The notes: generated by a model from the letters alone, not told the origin. Shown: positions 1-9,621, counted from the stretch's first letter. The stretch: 64,000 nt of DNA from Polyangiaceae bacterium (GCA_009781005.1 WQYX01000010.1:1-64000); one strand, 5' to 3'. A program made the numbers and translations.

Positions 1-7
1 GGCATGG

Positions 8-229
8 GTGTGGGCGGTGGTGGGGGTAGGAGCGTTGATATTGGGGGTGGGAGCGTGGTGGAAGCTGTCGAAGGGGGAGAAGGGGGAAGGCAAGGGGCAG
101 CCGGTGGCGAGTCGTGTGGAGGCAGGGAGTGGGGAGGAGGGTGTGATTCCGCCGCCGCCGGAGTCTGAGCATTGGGTCGATCGGAGAGGTGGAGGGCAGA
201 AAGAGGATGAATTTCCGGAGGTTGGCTGA
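8..229 (+). CDS. Hypothetical short membrane protein, possibly 5'-truncated by the window edge
   Basis: A 73-codon reading frame starting with GTG. It encodes one hydrophobic segment (about residues 2-18) followed by a Gly/Lys/Glu-rich tail and a PPPPES stretch. The frame stays open to the left edge, so the true start may lie outside the window. I recognise no family. It lies 12 bp upstream of a transposase remnant, so it could be the end of a real gene or junk beside the insertion sequence. The strong purine bias of the strand makes the frame weak evidence on its own. Confidence 0.25.
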   Translation: MWAVVGVGALILGVGAWWKLSKGEKGEGKGQPVASRVEAGSGEEGVIPPPPESEHWVDRRGGGQKEDEFPEVG

Positions 230-241
230 CGTCCACCGGGG

Positions 242-1444
242 ATGGGAAGACGGTCGGAAGCAGAGATTTGGTCGGAGGAGCAATTTGGCCAGGTGGAGTT
301 GGGGGATGCGCGGCGCACGGCGCGCCTGGTTCGGATGGGGACACGAGCAGCGGAAAACCCATCGGGGAAGCTGTCGGAGGTGTTCACGTGCGCGAAAGAA
401 TTGGACGCCGCGTACGACTTTGTCGAACGCGCGCAGACGAGCCTCGAGGCGTTGGATAGGGGAATCGGACGTGCCACGGCTCGCCAATGCATCGGGCCGT
501 CACGCATCCGAGTGGCCGTCGATGGCTCGAGCACCCACCTGACGGACGAGACGGGGAACAAGGGGTTTGGTCGCATCGGAGCGGACGGCAGGGGAGCCAA
601 AGGACTGAAGGTGATGACGGCACTGGCCGTGGACTCCGACGGCATGCCGCTCGGTCTGCTGGGGCAAACGTGGTGGGCGCGCCCTGTGGCTCTGAAACGC
701 TCAAGAAAACAGAAAACAGGGGAGCGGCGCAAGAAGCGACCGAGCGAGAAGGAGACTCGCTATTGGTTGGAGACCCTCGAGCGCGCGGCCGAGCGCCTCG
801 AAGAGGTGGGAGCGCGAGGTTGGTTTCCACTCGACCGGGAAGGCGATGCGTGGCCGACCCTGCTCGCTCTTTCGCAGAGCGGACATGTGTTCACCGTCCG
901 TTCGGCCTGGGACCGCGTCGTGCAGACGACCGGGCGGGACAAGCAGTACTTCCGCAGATGGGTGGCGGCCAGTCCATCCGTTGGCTCGTACGAGCTGGAC
1001 GTGCCCGGTCACGGCGGTCGCACGGCACGACGCGCCCACATGGTGTTGCGCGCGACGCAGGCAACCTTAAGGTTGCGCGACAAGAGAACGGGGAGGATTC
1101 ACCCGTTGACGGTTCACGCGGTTTGGGTGCATGAGCAGGGCACCACTCCGGTAGGGGAAAAGCCGCTGGACTGGATGCTCTTGACCAATGCCCCCATCGA
1201 GAGCTTCGAGGCTGCGTGCGAAGTGGTGCGCGGCTATGCGATGCGGTGGAGAATCGAGGACTTCCCGCGAGTGGCGGATGGCCTCGATGAGGAACCATCA
1301 GTCGCTCGAGACTCTCGCGCGTCTGGTCAACCCGGTGGCGCAAGGCTGGATGAATTACTACGGCCGGTTCTACCGGTCGAAGTGCATCCAAGTCTTGCAG
1401 CACATCAACGGGGCTCTTGCAAAGTGGGTGAGACGGAAGTTTAA
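242..1444 (+). pseudogene. IS4-family (Tn5-like) transposase, 3'-truncated and fused out of frame to intron sequence
   Basis: A DDE transposase of the Tn5 type. The N-terminal region (about residues 12-75) matches the Tn5-like DNA-binding domain, with an ELGDxRRxxRLV-like start and an AENPSGKL segment. The catalytic triad is visible as D94 (AVDGSS), D198 (LDREGD) and E339 in the Y-x2-R-x3-E motif (YAMRWRIE), spaced like D97, D188 and E326 of Tn5. Homology stops at about position 1264, immediately after WRIEDF. The conserved Lys of the YREK motif and the rest of the C-terminal domain are missing. The remaining codons to 1444 are group II intron sequence read in the wrong frame. It is therefore probably inactive. 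Confidence 0.85.
1040..1084 (+). repeat. 45-nt repeat shared with 45975-46019
   Basis: Lies inside the IS4-type transposase frame and encodes LRATQATLRLRDK. It matches 45975-46019 at 43 of 45 positions. It contains the perfect 16-bp palindrome GCAACCTTAAGGTTGC. The second copy lies at the 3' end of coaBC. Confidence 0.85.
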
Positions 1445-1571
1445 GAGGTTTCAGCGACGAAAGCGAGAATCCGTGCACTGGTTGGGAGGGATTGCGCGGC
1501 GCAATCCCTCCCTCTTTGCGCACTGGCGCCTCGGTGCGAAACCTGCGGCTGGGATTGGAGGAGCCGGATGA
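1265..1571 (+). pseudogene. C-terminal fragment of a group II intron reverse transcriptase/maturase
   Basis: In the frame ending at the TGA of 1569-1571, the translation from EWRMASMRN onward matches the maturase-specific domain of group II intron proteins. Diagnostic segments are SLETLARLVNPV, GWMNYYGRFYRS, VRRKFKRFQRRK and LFAHWRLG. Only about 100 residues remain; the reverse transcriptase domain is absent, replaced upstream by the truncated IS4 transposase. The fragment runs directly into the intron RNA domain V, the normal arrangement for a group II intron 3' end. It cannot be functional alone. Confidence 0.85.
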
Positions 1572-1634
1572 GGCGAGAGTCTCACGTCCGGTTCTGGGAG
1601 GGCCCGAGGGTGCAATTCCCTCGGGCTACTCGAC
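1561..1634 (+). ncRNA. Group II intron domains V and VI (3' end of a truncated intron)
   Basis: Positions 1561-1594 form a 34-nt domain V hairpin: it opens with GAGCCGGATGAGG, has a short GAGA-type loop and closes with CTCACGTCCGGTTC. Positions 1603-1627 form a second stem (CCCGAGGG paired with CCCTCGGG), followed by CTACTCGAC, which fits domain VI with a bulged branch-point A near the 3' end. The intron probably ends at about 1634, with an AC terminus. The 5' domains are missing, so it should not splice. Confidence 0.8.
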
Positions 1635-1860
1635 TTATCCATCGTGCGACCCAAGAGACCGGGATAGGTGTTGAAGTGGTCAAGCGTCCGGACATCAAAG
1701 GATTTGTTGTTGTTCCCAAACGATGGGTTGTGGAACGATCGTTTGGAGGATGAATCGGGACCGACGTCTCTCGAAGGATTATGAACGGTTGATATCAAGT
1801 TCCGAAACTTGGATTCGATGGAGTTTTGTTCACCTCATGACCCGCCAACTCGCCTCATGA
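1635..1860 (+). pseudogene. 3' fragment of an IS5-family transposase, frameshifted
   Basis: Directly after the intron end, the frame reads VEVVKRPDIKGFVVVPKRW then VVERSFG, typical of the C-terminal DDE region of IS5-family (DDE_Tnp_1) transposases. It then hits a stop at about 1751. Restoring one missing base near 1747 gives a continuous NRDRRLSKDYERL followed by a helix ending at the TGA of 1858-1860, the usual C-terminus. So this is a decayed IS5-type gene with a one-base deletion. Its abrupt start at the intron boundary suggests the intron had inserted into this transposase gene. Confidence 0.75.
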
Positions 1861-1873
1861 AATGACGTGTATT

Positions 1874-1890
1874 GCTGTCGAACACGCTCT
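1874..1890. repeat. Terminal fragment of palindromic repeat family A
   Basis: The 17 bases GCTGTCGAACACGCTCT are identical to the right end of the 145-bp family A repeat at 22228-22372. The fragment ends within the stop codon of the FG-GAP gene, the position occupied by intact repeats elsewhere. The rest of the element is missing; the transposon/intron remnants begin just to the left. This suggests that mobile DNA inserted into, or replaced part of, a family A copy. Confidence 0.65.
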
Positions 1891-3610
1891 AAGGCACGCT
1901 TCCCGTTCGCATGTACGAGCCTCGCGCAGTGGGCCAGAGCACGCAGGAGGTGCCCGAGCCCGGGACGGTGAAGACGTCGATGCCATGGTCGAACGTCTGC
2001 GCGAGGATTTCGAGCTGGCCGTCGCCATCGATATCCGCGATGGTTGGCGCGGCAGGGACGCCAATCCCGTTGCCGTCGATGCCTTGGTTCGGGAGCGTGA
2101 TGTCGAAGAGAAGCTCGCCGGTGTTCTTCAGCACCACGAGCCGCCCGCCGTTTTTGGCGAGCGAATAGACGCCAAAGACGATTTCCGGGACGCCGTCCTT
2201 GTTCAAATCGGCAACGGTGACCTCGGAGGCGAACGTCTTGGCCGCACCTTTCGCGAAGTCGTAACGCCATAGCCGCGAGCCATCCGCGCCCATTGCGTAG
2301 ATGTAGCCATCATTGATTGGCGCGAGGATTTCGGGCCGCGGGTCGCCGACGATGTTCACCGTCGTCGGCGCGGGGATGCCGTCCGGCGGATACCAATCCC
2401 CGGCGTCACGGACAGGCGGTTGGTCGCTCATCGGGAGTGTTTCAAATCCGGCTTTTCGCCGCGCCGATCGCGAGCCGTCGCCGTACGCGCCTTCGAGGAC
2501 CATGAACGCATAGCCTTGCGTCACGTACGGATCGTGGAGCTCGGCGTTCGGGATCCCGACGATCTCGTTCTTCCCGTCGCCGTCGAGATCGACGACGTTC
2601 GGTGGCGACGCGGTCCATTGCAGCCACATGGTCGTGTTCACGTCGGGCCAAGCACCAACGTGCGCGTGATAGTGATTGTCCTCGATCGTCGGGTCGAACC
2701 AGCGAATGAATTGCCGCCAACCCATGCGCTGCCCGAGGTACGGATCGTCCGGATTCGTGTACCAATCGGACGCAAGGATGCTCGAGCCGTCGGCCTTGAA
2801 CGCGTTGATATAGTGGTTGTCGTACGTGATGATGATCTCGAGATCGTCGTCGTCATCGATGTTGCCGATGCCGACGTTCTCGCCGTCACAGGCGTAGCCG
2901 TGGTTACCCTGGCCGTTGAAGTCTAAGTCGTCGGTTTGGTTGTAACGGGGCCAGCCCGGGCGGGCTTTCCCTTTCGAATCGAAGACGAAGACCTGCGAGC
3001 CCGTGTCCGACGTGTTGTCCGTCGTGACCACGACTTCGATCTGGCCGTCGTGATCGAGATCCGCCGCCGCCATGCCGCTCGCGTTGGGGCTCTGTCCACC
3101 GCTCGTCGTGCTCGCCGTCCACTTCGTGGTGAGTTTGCCGTTCGCGTAGTTGTACGCCGCGACGGTGCCGCCGCTGCCGCCAACGACGATCTCGGGTTTT
3201 CCGTCGCCGTCGAGATCGGCGACGACGTGCGGCGCGTAGATGCGGTCTTGCGTCAACGTACCCTTCGCAAGCTGCTTTCCGTCGGCAGAAAAGACGAAGG
3301 TGCTGTAGAGCGCGGCGACGATCTCGTTCTTCCCGTCGCCATCGAGATCGACGACGGCGGGTGAGGCAAGCCAGCCTGTTTCGTCCGTCTCGATGTTGCG
3401 CACGAACACTGGCTGCACGACCGGTGCGGTGCCGTTCTCGTTCACGCAAGCGGCGGTGGCCGCGATGGCGCCGTCCTGGAGGACGCTTCCTTGGCGATCG
3501 CTCGTGCCGTTACCGTTCGAACCGCACGCCGACCCGGCCAACGCGCCCATGGCAGTTGCGATCGACGCGGAGATCACGACGCCCGCCCACGAAGCGGAGG
3601 TTTTGCGCAT
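1889..3610 (-). CDS. Secreted FG-GAP/VCBS repeat protein
   Basis: A 573-aa protein with an N-terminal signal sequence (hydrophobic residues about 9-28, then ACGSNGNG). The Cys could be a lipidation site, although the preceding residues GSA are a poor lipobox. The body has repeated calcium-binding-like FG-GAP motifs such as DLDGDGKNEIV, DLDGDGKPEIV, DLDHDGQIEVV, DLNKDGVPEIV and DIDGDGQLEIL, consistent with a seven-bladed integrin-alpha-like propeller. It is probably exported; ligand unknown. It is divergent from pelA, separated by 152 bp. The stop codon falls in a family A repeat fragment. Confidence 0.85.
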   Translation of the reverse strand: MRKTSASWAGVVISASIATAMGALAGSACGSNGNGTSDRQGSVLQDGAIAATAACVNENGTAPVVQPVFVRNIETDETGWLASPAVVDLDGDGKNEIVAALYSTFVFSADGKQLAKGTLTQDRIYAPHVVADLDGDGKPEIVVGGSGGTVAAYNYANGKLTTKWTASTTSGGQSPNASGMAAADLDHDGQIEVVVTTDNTSDTGSQVFVFDSKGKARPGWPRYNQTDDLDFNGQGNHGYACDGENVGIGNIDDDDDLEIIITYDNHYINAFKADGSSILASDWYTNPDDPYLGQRMGWRQFIRWFDPTIEDNHYHAHVGAWPDVNTTMWLQWTASPPNVVDLDGDGKNEIVGIPNAELHDPYVTQGYAFMVLEGAYGDGSRSARRKAGFETLPMSDQPPVRDAGDWYPPDGIPAPTTVNIVGDPRPEILAPINDGYIYAMGADGSRLWRYDFAKGAAKTFASEVTVADLNKDGVPEIVFGVYSLAKNGGRLVVLKNTGELLFDITLPNQGIDGNGIGVPAAPTIADIDGDGQLEILAQTFDHGIDVFTVPGSGTSCVLWPTARGSYMRTGSVP

Positions 3611-3762
3611 GTCAGTGAGGATAACGCCTCTCGCTTCGCTTTAGGAAGGAAGCGAAGGAAGAGGAAGACAGGCGCGGCCTTTTTCGTTTACGTGACGCAG
3701 CGATAAGAGTACTATTCAAAGTTTAAAGGGCGCCTCAATCCGTTGTCGTCGCTCTCTTAAAT

Positions 3763-6561
3763 ATGACTTGCCGAATCACAAATATCCATCTGGCCGTCAT
3801 GCTGGGTGCACGGGCCGTTCGGTGGGCGGGGATCCTCGTCGTCACCTTGCTTTTCGCGTTTCCATCCATGGCAAGCGCCGAGGTCCCGCGCACGGCATTC
3901 TTCTATGGAAAGCCCGTTCCGCCTGAGCTTTTTGCACAATACGACCGCGTCGTCGTGGAGCCGGAGAACCTCCCGGCGCCTCCGTCCGGGGTGCGAGCGG
4001 AGACGTTCGCTTACGTGAGCGTGGGTGAAATGGCCGACACGAATGCGCTTCAAAAAGAGGCGCCTCGCGGGTGCTTCGTTGCGCGCAACGCCGATTGGCG
4101 TGCAGAAGTCGCCAATCTGACGTGTCCCGCTTGGCACGCGTTCGTCCTCGAGCGACTCATCGAACCGCTTTGGGCTCGAGGTTATCGCGGGTTTTTCCTC
4201 GATACGCTCGACAGCTTCGAGCTCGTGGCAAAGACGCCGGACGCGAGAAAGACCCAAATAGCCGGCCTCGCGACTCTCTTGAAGAAGGTCATCCAACGTC
4301 ATCCGAACGTGAAGTTCATTTTGAATCGAGGCTTCGACGTCATCGGTCGCGTGCGCGCCAATGTCGTTGGAATCGCAGCCGAATCGTTATTTGCCGAATG
4401 GAATTCAAAAGCAAAGAAGTACGGGCCCGTTTCCGAAAGCGACAGGCAGTGGCTGACCGCGCGCCTTCAGAAGGTCACGAACGAGCACAAACTCCCGATT
4501 ACCGTCATCGATTATGTCCCGCGTGAAAAGCTGGAAGAGCGTCGCGAGGTAGCGCGGAAGATCCTTGCGCTCGGCTACGACGCTTGGGTAACGAACGCTG
4601 CGCTCGACGATCTCGGCGTTGGGCAGACGGAGATGGTGCGACGGCGCGTCCTCGTCGTTCACGGCGGCGAGCAGTACCTCGGCATCAATGACGCGCACGT
4701 CGTCGCTGCGGCCATTCTGGAGCGCCTGGGCTACGCCGTCGACTACGTCAGCCGAAAAGGCCCGCTTCCAACGGGTCACCTCGCGGCGCGGTACGCCGGC
4801 GTCGTGACGTTCTTGACCAGTGAGGATCCCCAGCATTCGGCCGCCTATCGCGCGTGGCTCCTCGATCGTATTCACGAACGACTACCGGTCGTCATGCTCG
4901 AGGGCTTCGGATTCCCCCCCGACGCCGAATTTCTGCGCGAGCTGGGGCTCGAACCGGCCGACGGCGAAAGGTCCGTCCGCGTGGTGAACGCGGCTCCGTG
5001 GATTGGTTACGAGACGAAGCGCATCGATATCGGAAAGAGGATCCCCGACGTGCGAACCGTGGGAGTCCAAAATACGTCATTTCTTCGAATCGAGGATGCG
5101 AAAGGCAAGGATGGTGATGCCGTCGTCATCGGTCCGTGGGGCGGGATCGTGATTCCCCCCTATTTCATGAGTGGAGGAGATTCGTCGACACGGCGGTTCG
5201 TCGTCGATCCGTGGACGTTTTTCGAAAAAGCGCTCGGCGGCGAGCCTGCGCCCATCCTCGACGTCACGACCGAAGGCGGACAGCGCATTCTCACGGTGCA
5301 CATCGACGGCGACGGCTTTGCGAGCCGCTCGGAGATCCCGGGAACGCCGTACGCAGGACAGGTCGTCCACGACCAGATCCTGACGCGATTTCGCATTCCA
5401 ACGACCGTATCGATCATCGAGGGAGAGCTGAGTCGCGAGGGAATGACGCCTGCCGAATCGCCGGTGCTCGAGGCGGCTGCCCGGGCAACGTTCCGGCTCC
5501 CCTTCGTGGAGATCGCGAGTCACTCGCTCAGTCATCCCTTCTTCTGGGCCGATACGGAGGCCGGGAAGCTTCACAACGGAAAAGTCCCCTATCTTCCGAT
5601 TCCGAATTATCGTTTCGATCTTCATCGTGAAATCGTCGGGTCCATCGATTACGTCAACCGGCGACTCGCTCCTGATGGCAAGCGCGTCATGGCGTTTCTC
5701 TGGACGGGCGACTGTTCTCCGAGCGGAGAAGCCGTCGCCATGGCAACGGCCGCTGGCGTCGACAACTTGAACGGTGGCGGAGCAACGCAAACGTTGGGCA
5801 GTCCGTCACTCACGCAGCTCCAGCCTATGATGCTCCCGTTCGACAACGGCGCGCTGCAGATCTACGCGCCCATTCAGAACGACAACGTTTTTACCAATCA
5901 TTGGACCGTGTATCACGGATTCCGGCGCGTCATCGAAACCCTGAAACTTACGGAATCTCCGCGCCGCGTAACCCCTCTTTCGATTTATTATCATTATTTC
6001 AGCGCGACGAAGGCTGCTGGGATCAAGGCGCTCCTCGATGTCTACGAGTGGGCAGAGGCGCAGGAGCCCCATCCGCTCTATGCAACGCAGTACATCCATC
6101 GCGTCAAAGCGTTCGCGTCGGCGTCGGTTTCGCGCCACCCCGACGGCATCTGGGAGTTTTCCGGCCTCGGACCGATACGGACGCTGCGGATCGATCCCGC
6201 GCTCGGATATCCCGATCTCGCGCGGTCGAAGGGCGTTGCCGGTATGAGGGATACGCCGGTCGGACGATACGCGACGCTCATGAGCGATCACGTCGAGATT
6301 GCGTTCGCAAAGGCACCCCCGTCCGGTCCGTACGTCGAGCGATCCAACGCCGAAGTACTGTCCTTTCGCTCGGACGGGCATGGCGGAACGAGCCTTCGTC
6401 TCCGCGGGAACGTCCCCGTCGTATTCGCCGTAGGCGGTGTGACGAGCACGTGCAGCCTGCGCATCGGCAAACGCAACGTTTCGGGCGTGACCTCTGGATC
6501 GACGTCCGTATTCACGCTCTCGGAAACCGACACCGGGGAGGCCTCGCTTGTCTGTCGCTAA
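3763..6561 (+). CDS. pelA: PelA, periplasmic glycoside hydrolase and polysaccharide deacetylase for Pel
   Basis: 932 aa. A signal peptide is visible at about residues 13-40 (hydrophobic GILVVTLLFAF, then SMASAE); translation could instead begin at the ATG at 3799, which gives a more typical signal. Residues about 42-280 match the GH114/GH166-type TIM barrel of PelA (YGKPVP, ETFAYVSVGE, GYRGFFLDTLDSF). The later region carries a CE-type deacetylase. Its candidate metal ligands are D515 in HIDGDG and H587/H591 in SHSLSH, spaced as in Pseudomonas PelA (D528, H600, H604). PelA deacetylates the GalNAc-rich Pel polymer and can hydrolyse it. It overlaps pelB by 14 nt. Confidence 0.9.
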   Translation: MTCRITNIHLAVMLGARAVRWAGILVVTLLFAFPSMASAEVPRTAFFYGKPVPPELFAQYDRVVVEPENLPAPPSGVRAETFAYVSVGEMADTNALQKEAPRGCFVARNADWRAEVANLTCPAWHAFVLERLIEPLWARGYRGFFLDTLDSFELVAKTPDARKTQIAGLATLLKKVIQRHPNVKFILNRGFDVIGRVRANVVGIAAESLFAEWNSKAKKYGPVSESDRQWLTARLQKVTNEHKLPITVIDYVPREKLEERREVARKILALGYDAWVTNAALDDLGVGQTEMVRRRVLVVHGGEQYLGINDAHVVAAAILERLGYAVDYVSRKGPLPTGHLAARYAGVVTFLTSEDPQHSAAYRAWLLDRIHERLPVVMLEGFGFPPDAEFLRELGLEPADGERSVRVVNAAPWIGYETKRIDIGKRIPDVRTVGVQNTSFLRIEDAKGKDGDAVVIGPWGGIVIPPYFMSGGDSSTRRFVVDPWTFFEKALGGEPAPILDVTTEGGQRILTVHIDGDGFASRSEIPGTPYAGQVVHDQILTRFRIPTTVSIIEGELSREGMTPAESPVLEAAARATFRLPFVEIASHSLSHPFFWADTEAGKLHNGKVPYLPIPNYRFDLHREIVGSIDYVNRRLAPDGKRVMAFLWTGDCSPSGEAVAMATAAGVDNLNGGGATQTLGSPSLTQLQPMMLPFDNGALQIYAPIQNDNVFTNHWTVYHGFRRVIETLKLTESPRRVTPLSIYYHYFSATKAAGIKALLDVYEWAEAQEPHPLYATQYIHRVKAFASASVSRHPDGIWEFSGLGPIRTLRIDPALGYPDLARSKGVAGMRDTPVGRYATLMSDHVEIAFAKAPPSGPYVERSNAEVLSFRSDGHGGTSLRLRGNVPVVFAVGGVTSTCSLRIGKRNVSGVTSGSTSVFTLSETDTGEASLVCR

Positions 6562-9500
6562 TCGTGTGCGGCTCATGAACAACATGGCCGTCAGCGTGTT
6601 CGTGGTGACGCTCGGCGTAGCGCTCTTCCGGCTGCTTCCATCCGAACACGAACTCGAAAAACTTAGCTCGACGGGGCAGCCGAGCGCGCTGTCGCTCCGA
6701 TATCTGCAGGCGCTCGTTGCAGCGAATCCAGAGGACGAGCACCTTCGGCTCCTTCTCGCGCGCGATCTGCTCGCGTCCGGAGATCTCGACGGCGCGCAAG
6801 AGAGCCTGAGCCACGTCGTCGATGAAAAGGGGCCCGCTTTCCACGAGACGAAGAAGCTCCGGATGAGCATCGCGCTACTCCGCTTTCGCGCGAAGAACGC
6901 GGGCGTCACCGAAGAGATCAGCGAGCACGCCATCCGCGATGTGCTCGCCGGGTCTTGCGAGAAGGAGACGCTCGAGGCGGCAGCAACGTTTGCGCTCGAA
7001 ATCGGCCGTCCAGGGCTCGCCGCCGACACTTACGAGCGCCTCGCCCGACAAGACGCATCCGCGCGGGCGGCGTGGCTCGTGGAGGCCGCGCGCTGGCGGC
7101 GCGCGTCAGGCGATGACGCGCATGCGGCGAGCCTCTACGCCGAGGCCGCCGACGCAGCACCCGAGGCTCCGGCGAAGCGTGAACGCGCGGTCCCGGGCCC
7201 GGTGCCCGTCGATCTACCCAACCAGAAAGATTCGCGCCTCGTCGACAAACAGGTCGATCTCGATCGCGCGATCGCTCTGGCCCGAACGACGTATCAGGCC
7301 CAGACCGTGCTCGAATTGCGCCTGCGCTGCGCCGAGCAGCCCGACCCCACGGATTCGTGCATTCTCGAACTCACCCAGGCTTACGAAGACGTGGGCGATC
7401 CGGACGCGGCATCGGCGGTGCTCTCCGCGCACGTGAAGCGTCGCGGATCGCGCGCGCTCTGGAAGAGGCTTGCGATCCTCGATGAGAATCGCGGCGCGCC
7501 TCGAGAGGCGATCGACGCATGGCAGCAGGTCGCGAGCCTTGCCCCGCTCGACGGGACGGAGGCGCAACTCGCAGCCGGTCTCCAATGGCGTATGGACGCT
7601 CCGCGGGAGGCGCTCGATGCGCTCGTCTCCGTGCCCGAGAGCGCACCGGGGCGTGACGTAGCGTACTGGTCGATGGTCTCCGACCTCGCCTGGGAGATCA
7701 ACGATGCTGCCGCCGCTCTCCGTGCGCTCGCCGAGCTCCGCGCGCGAGGGGATACGTCCGACGACATTTTCGATCGGATCATCTCCATCGAAGAAAACAG
7801 AGAAAACGACTCCGGTGCGGCGACCGCTGCGCTGGAGGCGTATCGATTGCGTTTCGAGCCGAAGATGCTCTTTACGGCAGCGTCGCTCCTCGACAGGCAA
7901 AAAAAGGATCGTGAGGTGGTGACGATCCTCGCGAGTGCGTCGTCGCACGACGATAAGCTCTTCGAGCTGCCCGAGTATTGGACGCGGCGTGCGACGGCAT
8001 TGGAGCACCTCGGCGAGACGGCAGAAGCGTGCCGTGCATACGAGGGTGCGCTGCGCCTCGAGCCAGACTCTCCCGAGCACATGCACGCTGTCTTCACGTG
8101 CGCGATGGAGGTTGCCGACGTTGCGGAGCAACGTGGTGACTCGGCAGAAGCGTTGCGTGTCCGGCGCGAGGCCCTCGCCATGCTCTCTCCGCGCATGGCA
8201 GAAGCCATCAAGGCCCCGCGCGCAAACCGTCACACGCGGGACGCCATCCTCGCGCGAGCCATCCTGGCGCGCCGGCTCGAAGGGCCCGGCGCCGCGTACC
8301 CGTGGCTCGATTACCTCATTCCGGCAGGTGATGAGCCTATCGACGACTCCGACGTAGCAGCGCTCGCGATATCGTATTACCTCGCGGATGGAAATGCCAA
8401 ATTGGCAAAGCACACGCTGAGGCGCGCGCACGGGCTCACGCCGGAGACCGTTCGAAATACGCGGCTCGCGCTCGCGCTGATGGCGAACGATATCGACGAA
8501 CTCGAGCGCCTGCTCCCGGAGATCCCTGCGTCGGACAGCTCGCGCATCGACGCGCTCATTCGAACGGGACGCGATTCCGAGGCCATGGGCGCGATCGACG
8601 CGGAAATCAAGTCGGCGAACGCCGCGGTCGAACGCGATCGGATAAGAGAACTGAGGCTCGATCGCGCCGACTTGGCCGAGCAAGCGTCTTCGAGCGGACG
8701 CACGTCGTACGGACTCGACGCGCTCGGCTCGCTCCTCATCCACGGTCCGCGGCTCGAAGTGGCAGCTCCCTACGACCGGGTGCGGTTCGAGGGAGACGCG
8801 CGATGGAACCAGATCTCGTCGAACGCCGTGCCTCTCCCGATTGGTTCTTTCGACGAGAAGCAAGGGAGTCTGGCCTTCGGGTATCGGACGCTCCGAACGA
8901 ATTCTCGTTTGGCGCTCGGAGCCAATCTGCGCGCAGGGATCGCCATGCCGCAGGCTACGGCGAGCTTCATGCAACAGGCTCTCGGTCGGCTCACTCTTCG
9001 CGAAGAGATCACGTTCCAGGACGCTCCGATCGACACCCCGCTCATTCGCGCGGTCGGCGTGCGTGATGCGGGCAAAGTGGAGTTCGCCCTCGACGTCACT
9101 TCGCGGGATCGGATCGAGCTCGACGGCATGGTGTTTCAGGAGCGAACGATCCATCAGGACGCGCTCGGCATCGGAGGGAGAGGCTCGCTCACCGTTGCGC
9201 ACCGGCTGCTCGACGGCGCTCCGGATTGGAACGTTTATGCGACCGGAATCGTGATGGGTCGCAGGCTATCCTTGGAGGCCGGCGCGTCGCTCGCTGGCGT
9301 CGGCATTCCGGCGAGTACGTCTCCGAACGAGCTCCTTCCCGAGATGGCCGTCATGGCCGCGATAGGAACGCAGCTCGAACACGGAGATCCGATGAGCCCG
9401 TGGGGACGCACGTCGTTTCCACGCTATTCGATAGGGATCAGCGCTGGACGACGCTGGCCAGACGATATGTGGAATTTCGAAGCTCGCGCTGGCATCGGCA

Positions 9501-9616
9501 CGCGCGTTTTCGGCGACGACGTCTTCGGTCTCGCCGCATACTACGGGCGCGGCCTCGTCGGGTCGGGGGCGGACGCGTTTCGCGGAGGGATACTCTACTA
9601 CTCACACGGCCTTTGA
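6548..9616 (+). CDS. pelB: PelB, TPR scaffold and outer-membrane Pel export porin
   Basis: 1022 aa from a TTG start overlapping the end of pelA; an ATG at 6575 is an alternative. One N-terminal membrane helix (VSVFVVTLGVALF) is followed by a long alanine-rich helical region with TPR-like repeats to about residue 710. The C-terminal ~300 residues alternate like beta strands and end in YYGRGLVGSG...YYSHGL, fitting the 16-strand porin of PelB. It is somewhat shorter than the ~1190-aa Pseudomonas protein. In the known system PelB guides polymer and PelA to the outer membrane, helped by PelC, which is absent here. A family A repeat follows the stop codon. Confidence 0.85.
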   Translation: MSVANRVRLMNNMAVSVFVVTLGVALFRLLPSEHELEKLSSTGQPSALSLRYLQALVAANPEDEHLRLLLARDLLASGDLDGAQESLSHVVDEKGPAFHETKKLRMSIALLRFRAKNAGVTEEISEHAIRDVLAGSCEKETLEAAATFALEIGRPGLAADTYERLARQDASARAAWLVEAARWRRASGDDAHAASLYAEAADAAPEAPAKRERAVPGPVPVDLPNQKDSRLVDKQVDLDRAIALARTTYQAQTVLELRLRCAEQPDPTDSCILELTQAYEDVGDPDAASAVLSAHVKRRGSRALWKRLAILDENRGAPREAIDAWQQVASLAPLDGTEAQLAAGLQWRMDAPREALDALVSVPESAPGRDVAYWSMVSDLAWEINDAAAALRALAELRARGDTSDDIFDRIISIEENRENDSGAATAALEAYRLRFEPKMLFTAASLLDRQKKDREVVTILASASSHDDKLFELPEYWTRRATALEHLGETAEACRAYEGALRLEPDSPEHMHAVFTCAMEVADVAEQRGDSAEALRVRREALAMLSPRMAEAIKAPRANRHTRDAILARAILARRLEGPGAAYPWLDYLIPAGDEPIDDSDVAALAISYYLADGNAKLAKHTLRRAHGLTPETVRNTRLALALMANDIDELERLLPEIPASDSSRIDALIRTGRDSEAMGAIDAEIKSANAAVERDRIRELRLDRADLAEQASSSGRTSYGLDALGSLLIHGPRLEVAAPYDRVRFEGDARWNQISSNAVPLPIGSFDEKQGSLAFGYRTLRTNSRLALGANLRAGIAMPQATASFMQQALGRLTLREEITFQDAPIDTPLIRAVGVRDAGKVEFALDVTSRDRIELDGMVFQERTIHQDALGIGGRGSLTVAHRLLDGAPDWNVYATGIVMGRRLSLEAGASLAGVGIPASTSPNELLPEMAVMAAIGTQLEHGDPMSPWGRTSFPRYSIGISAGRRWPDDMWNFEARAGIGTRVFGDDVFGLAAYYGRGLVGSGADAFRGGILYYSHGL

Positions 9617-9621
9617 CTCTC

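Noticed and set aside
7214-9202. 662-codon open frame on the - strand
   Set aside because: Antisense shadow of pelB; composition is extreme and no motif is recognisable.
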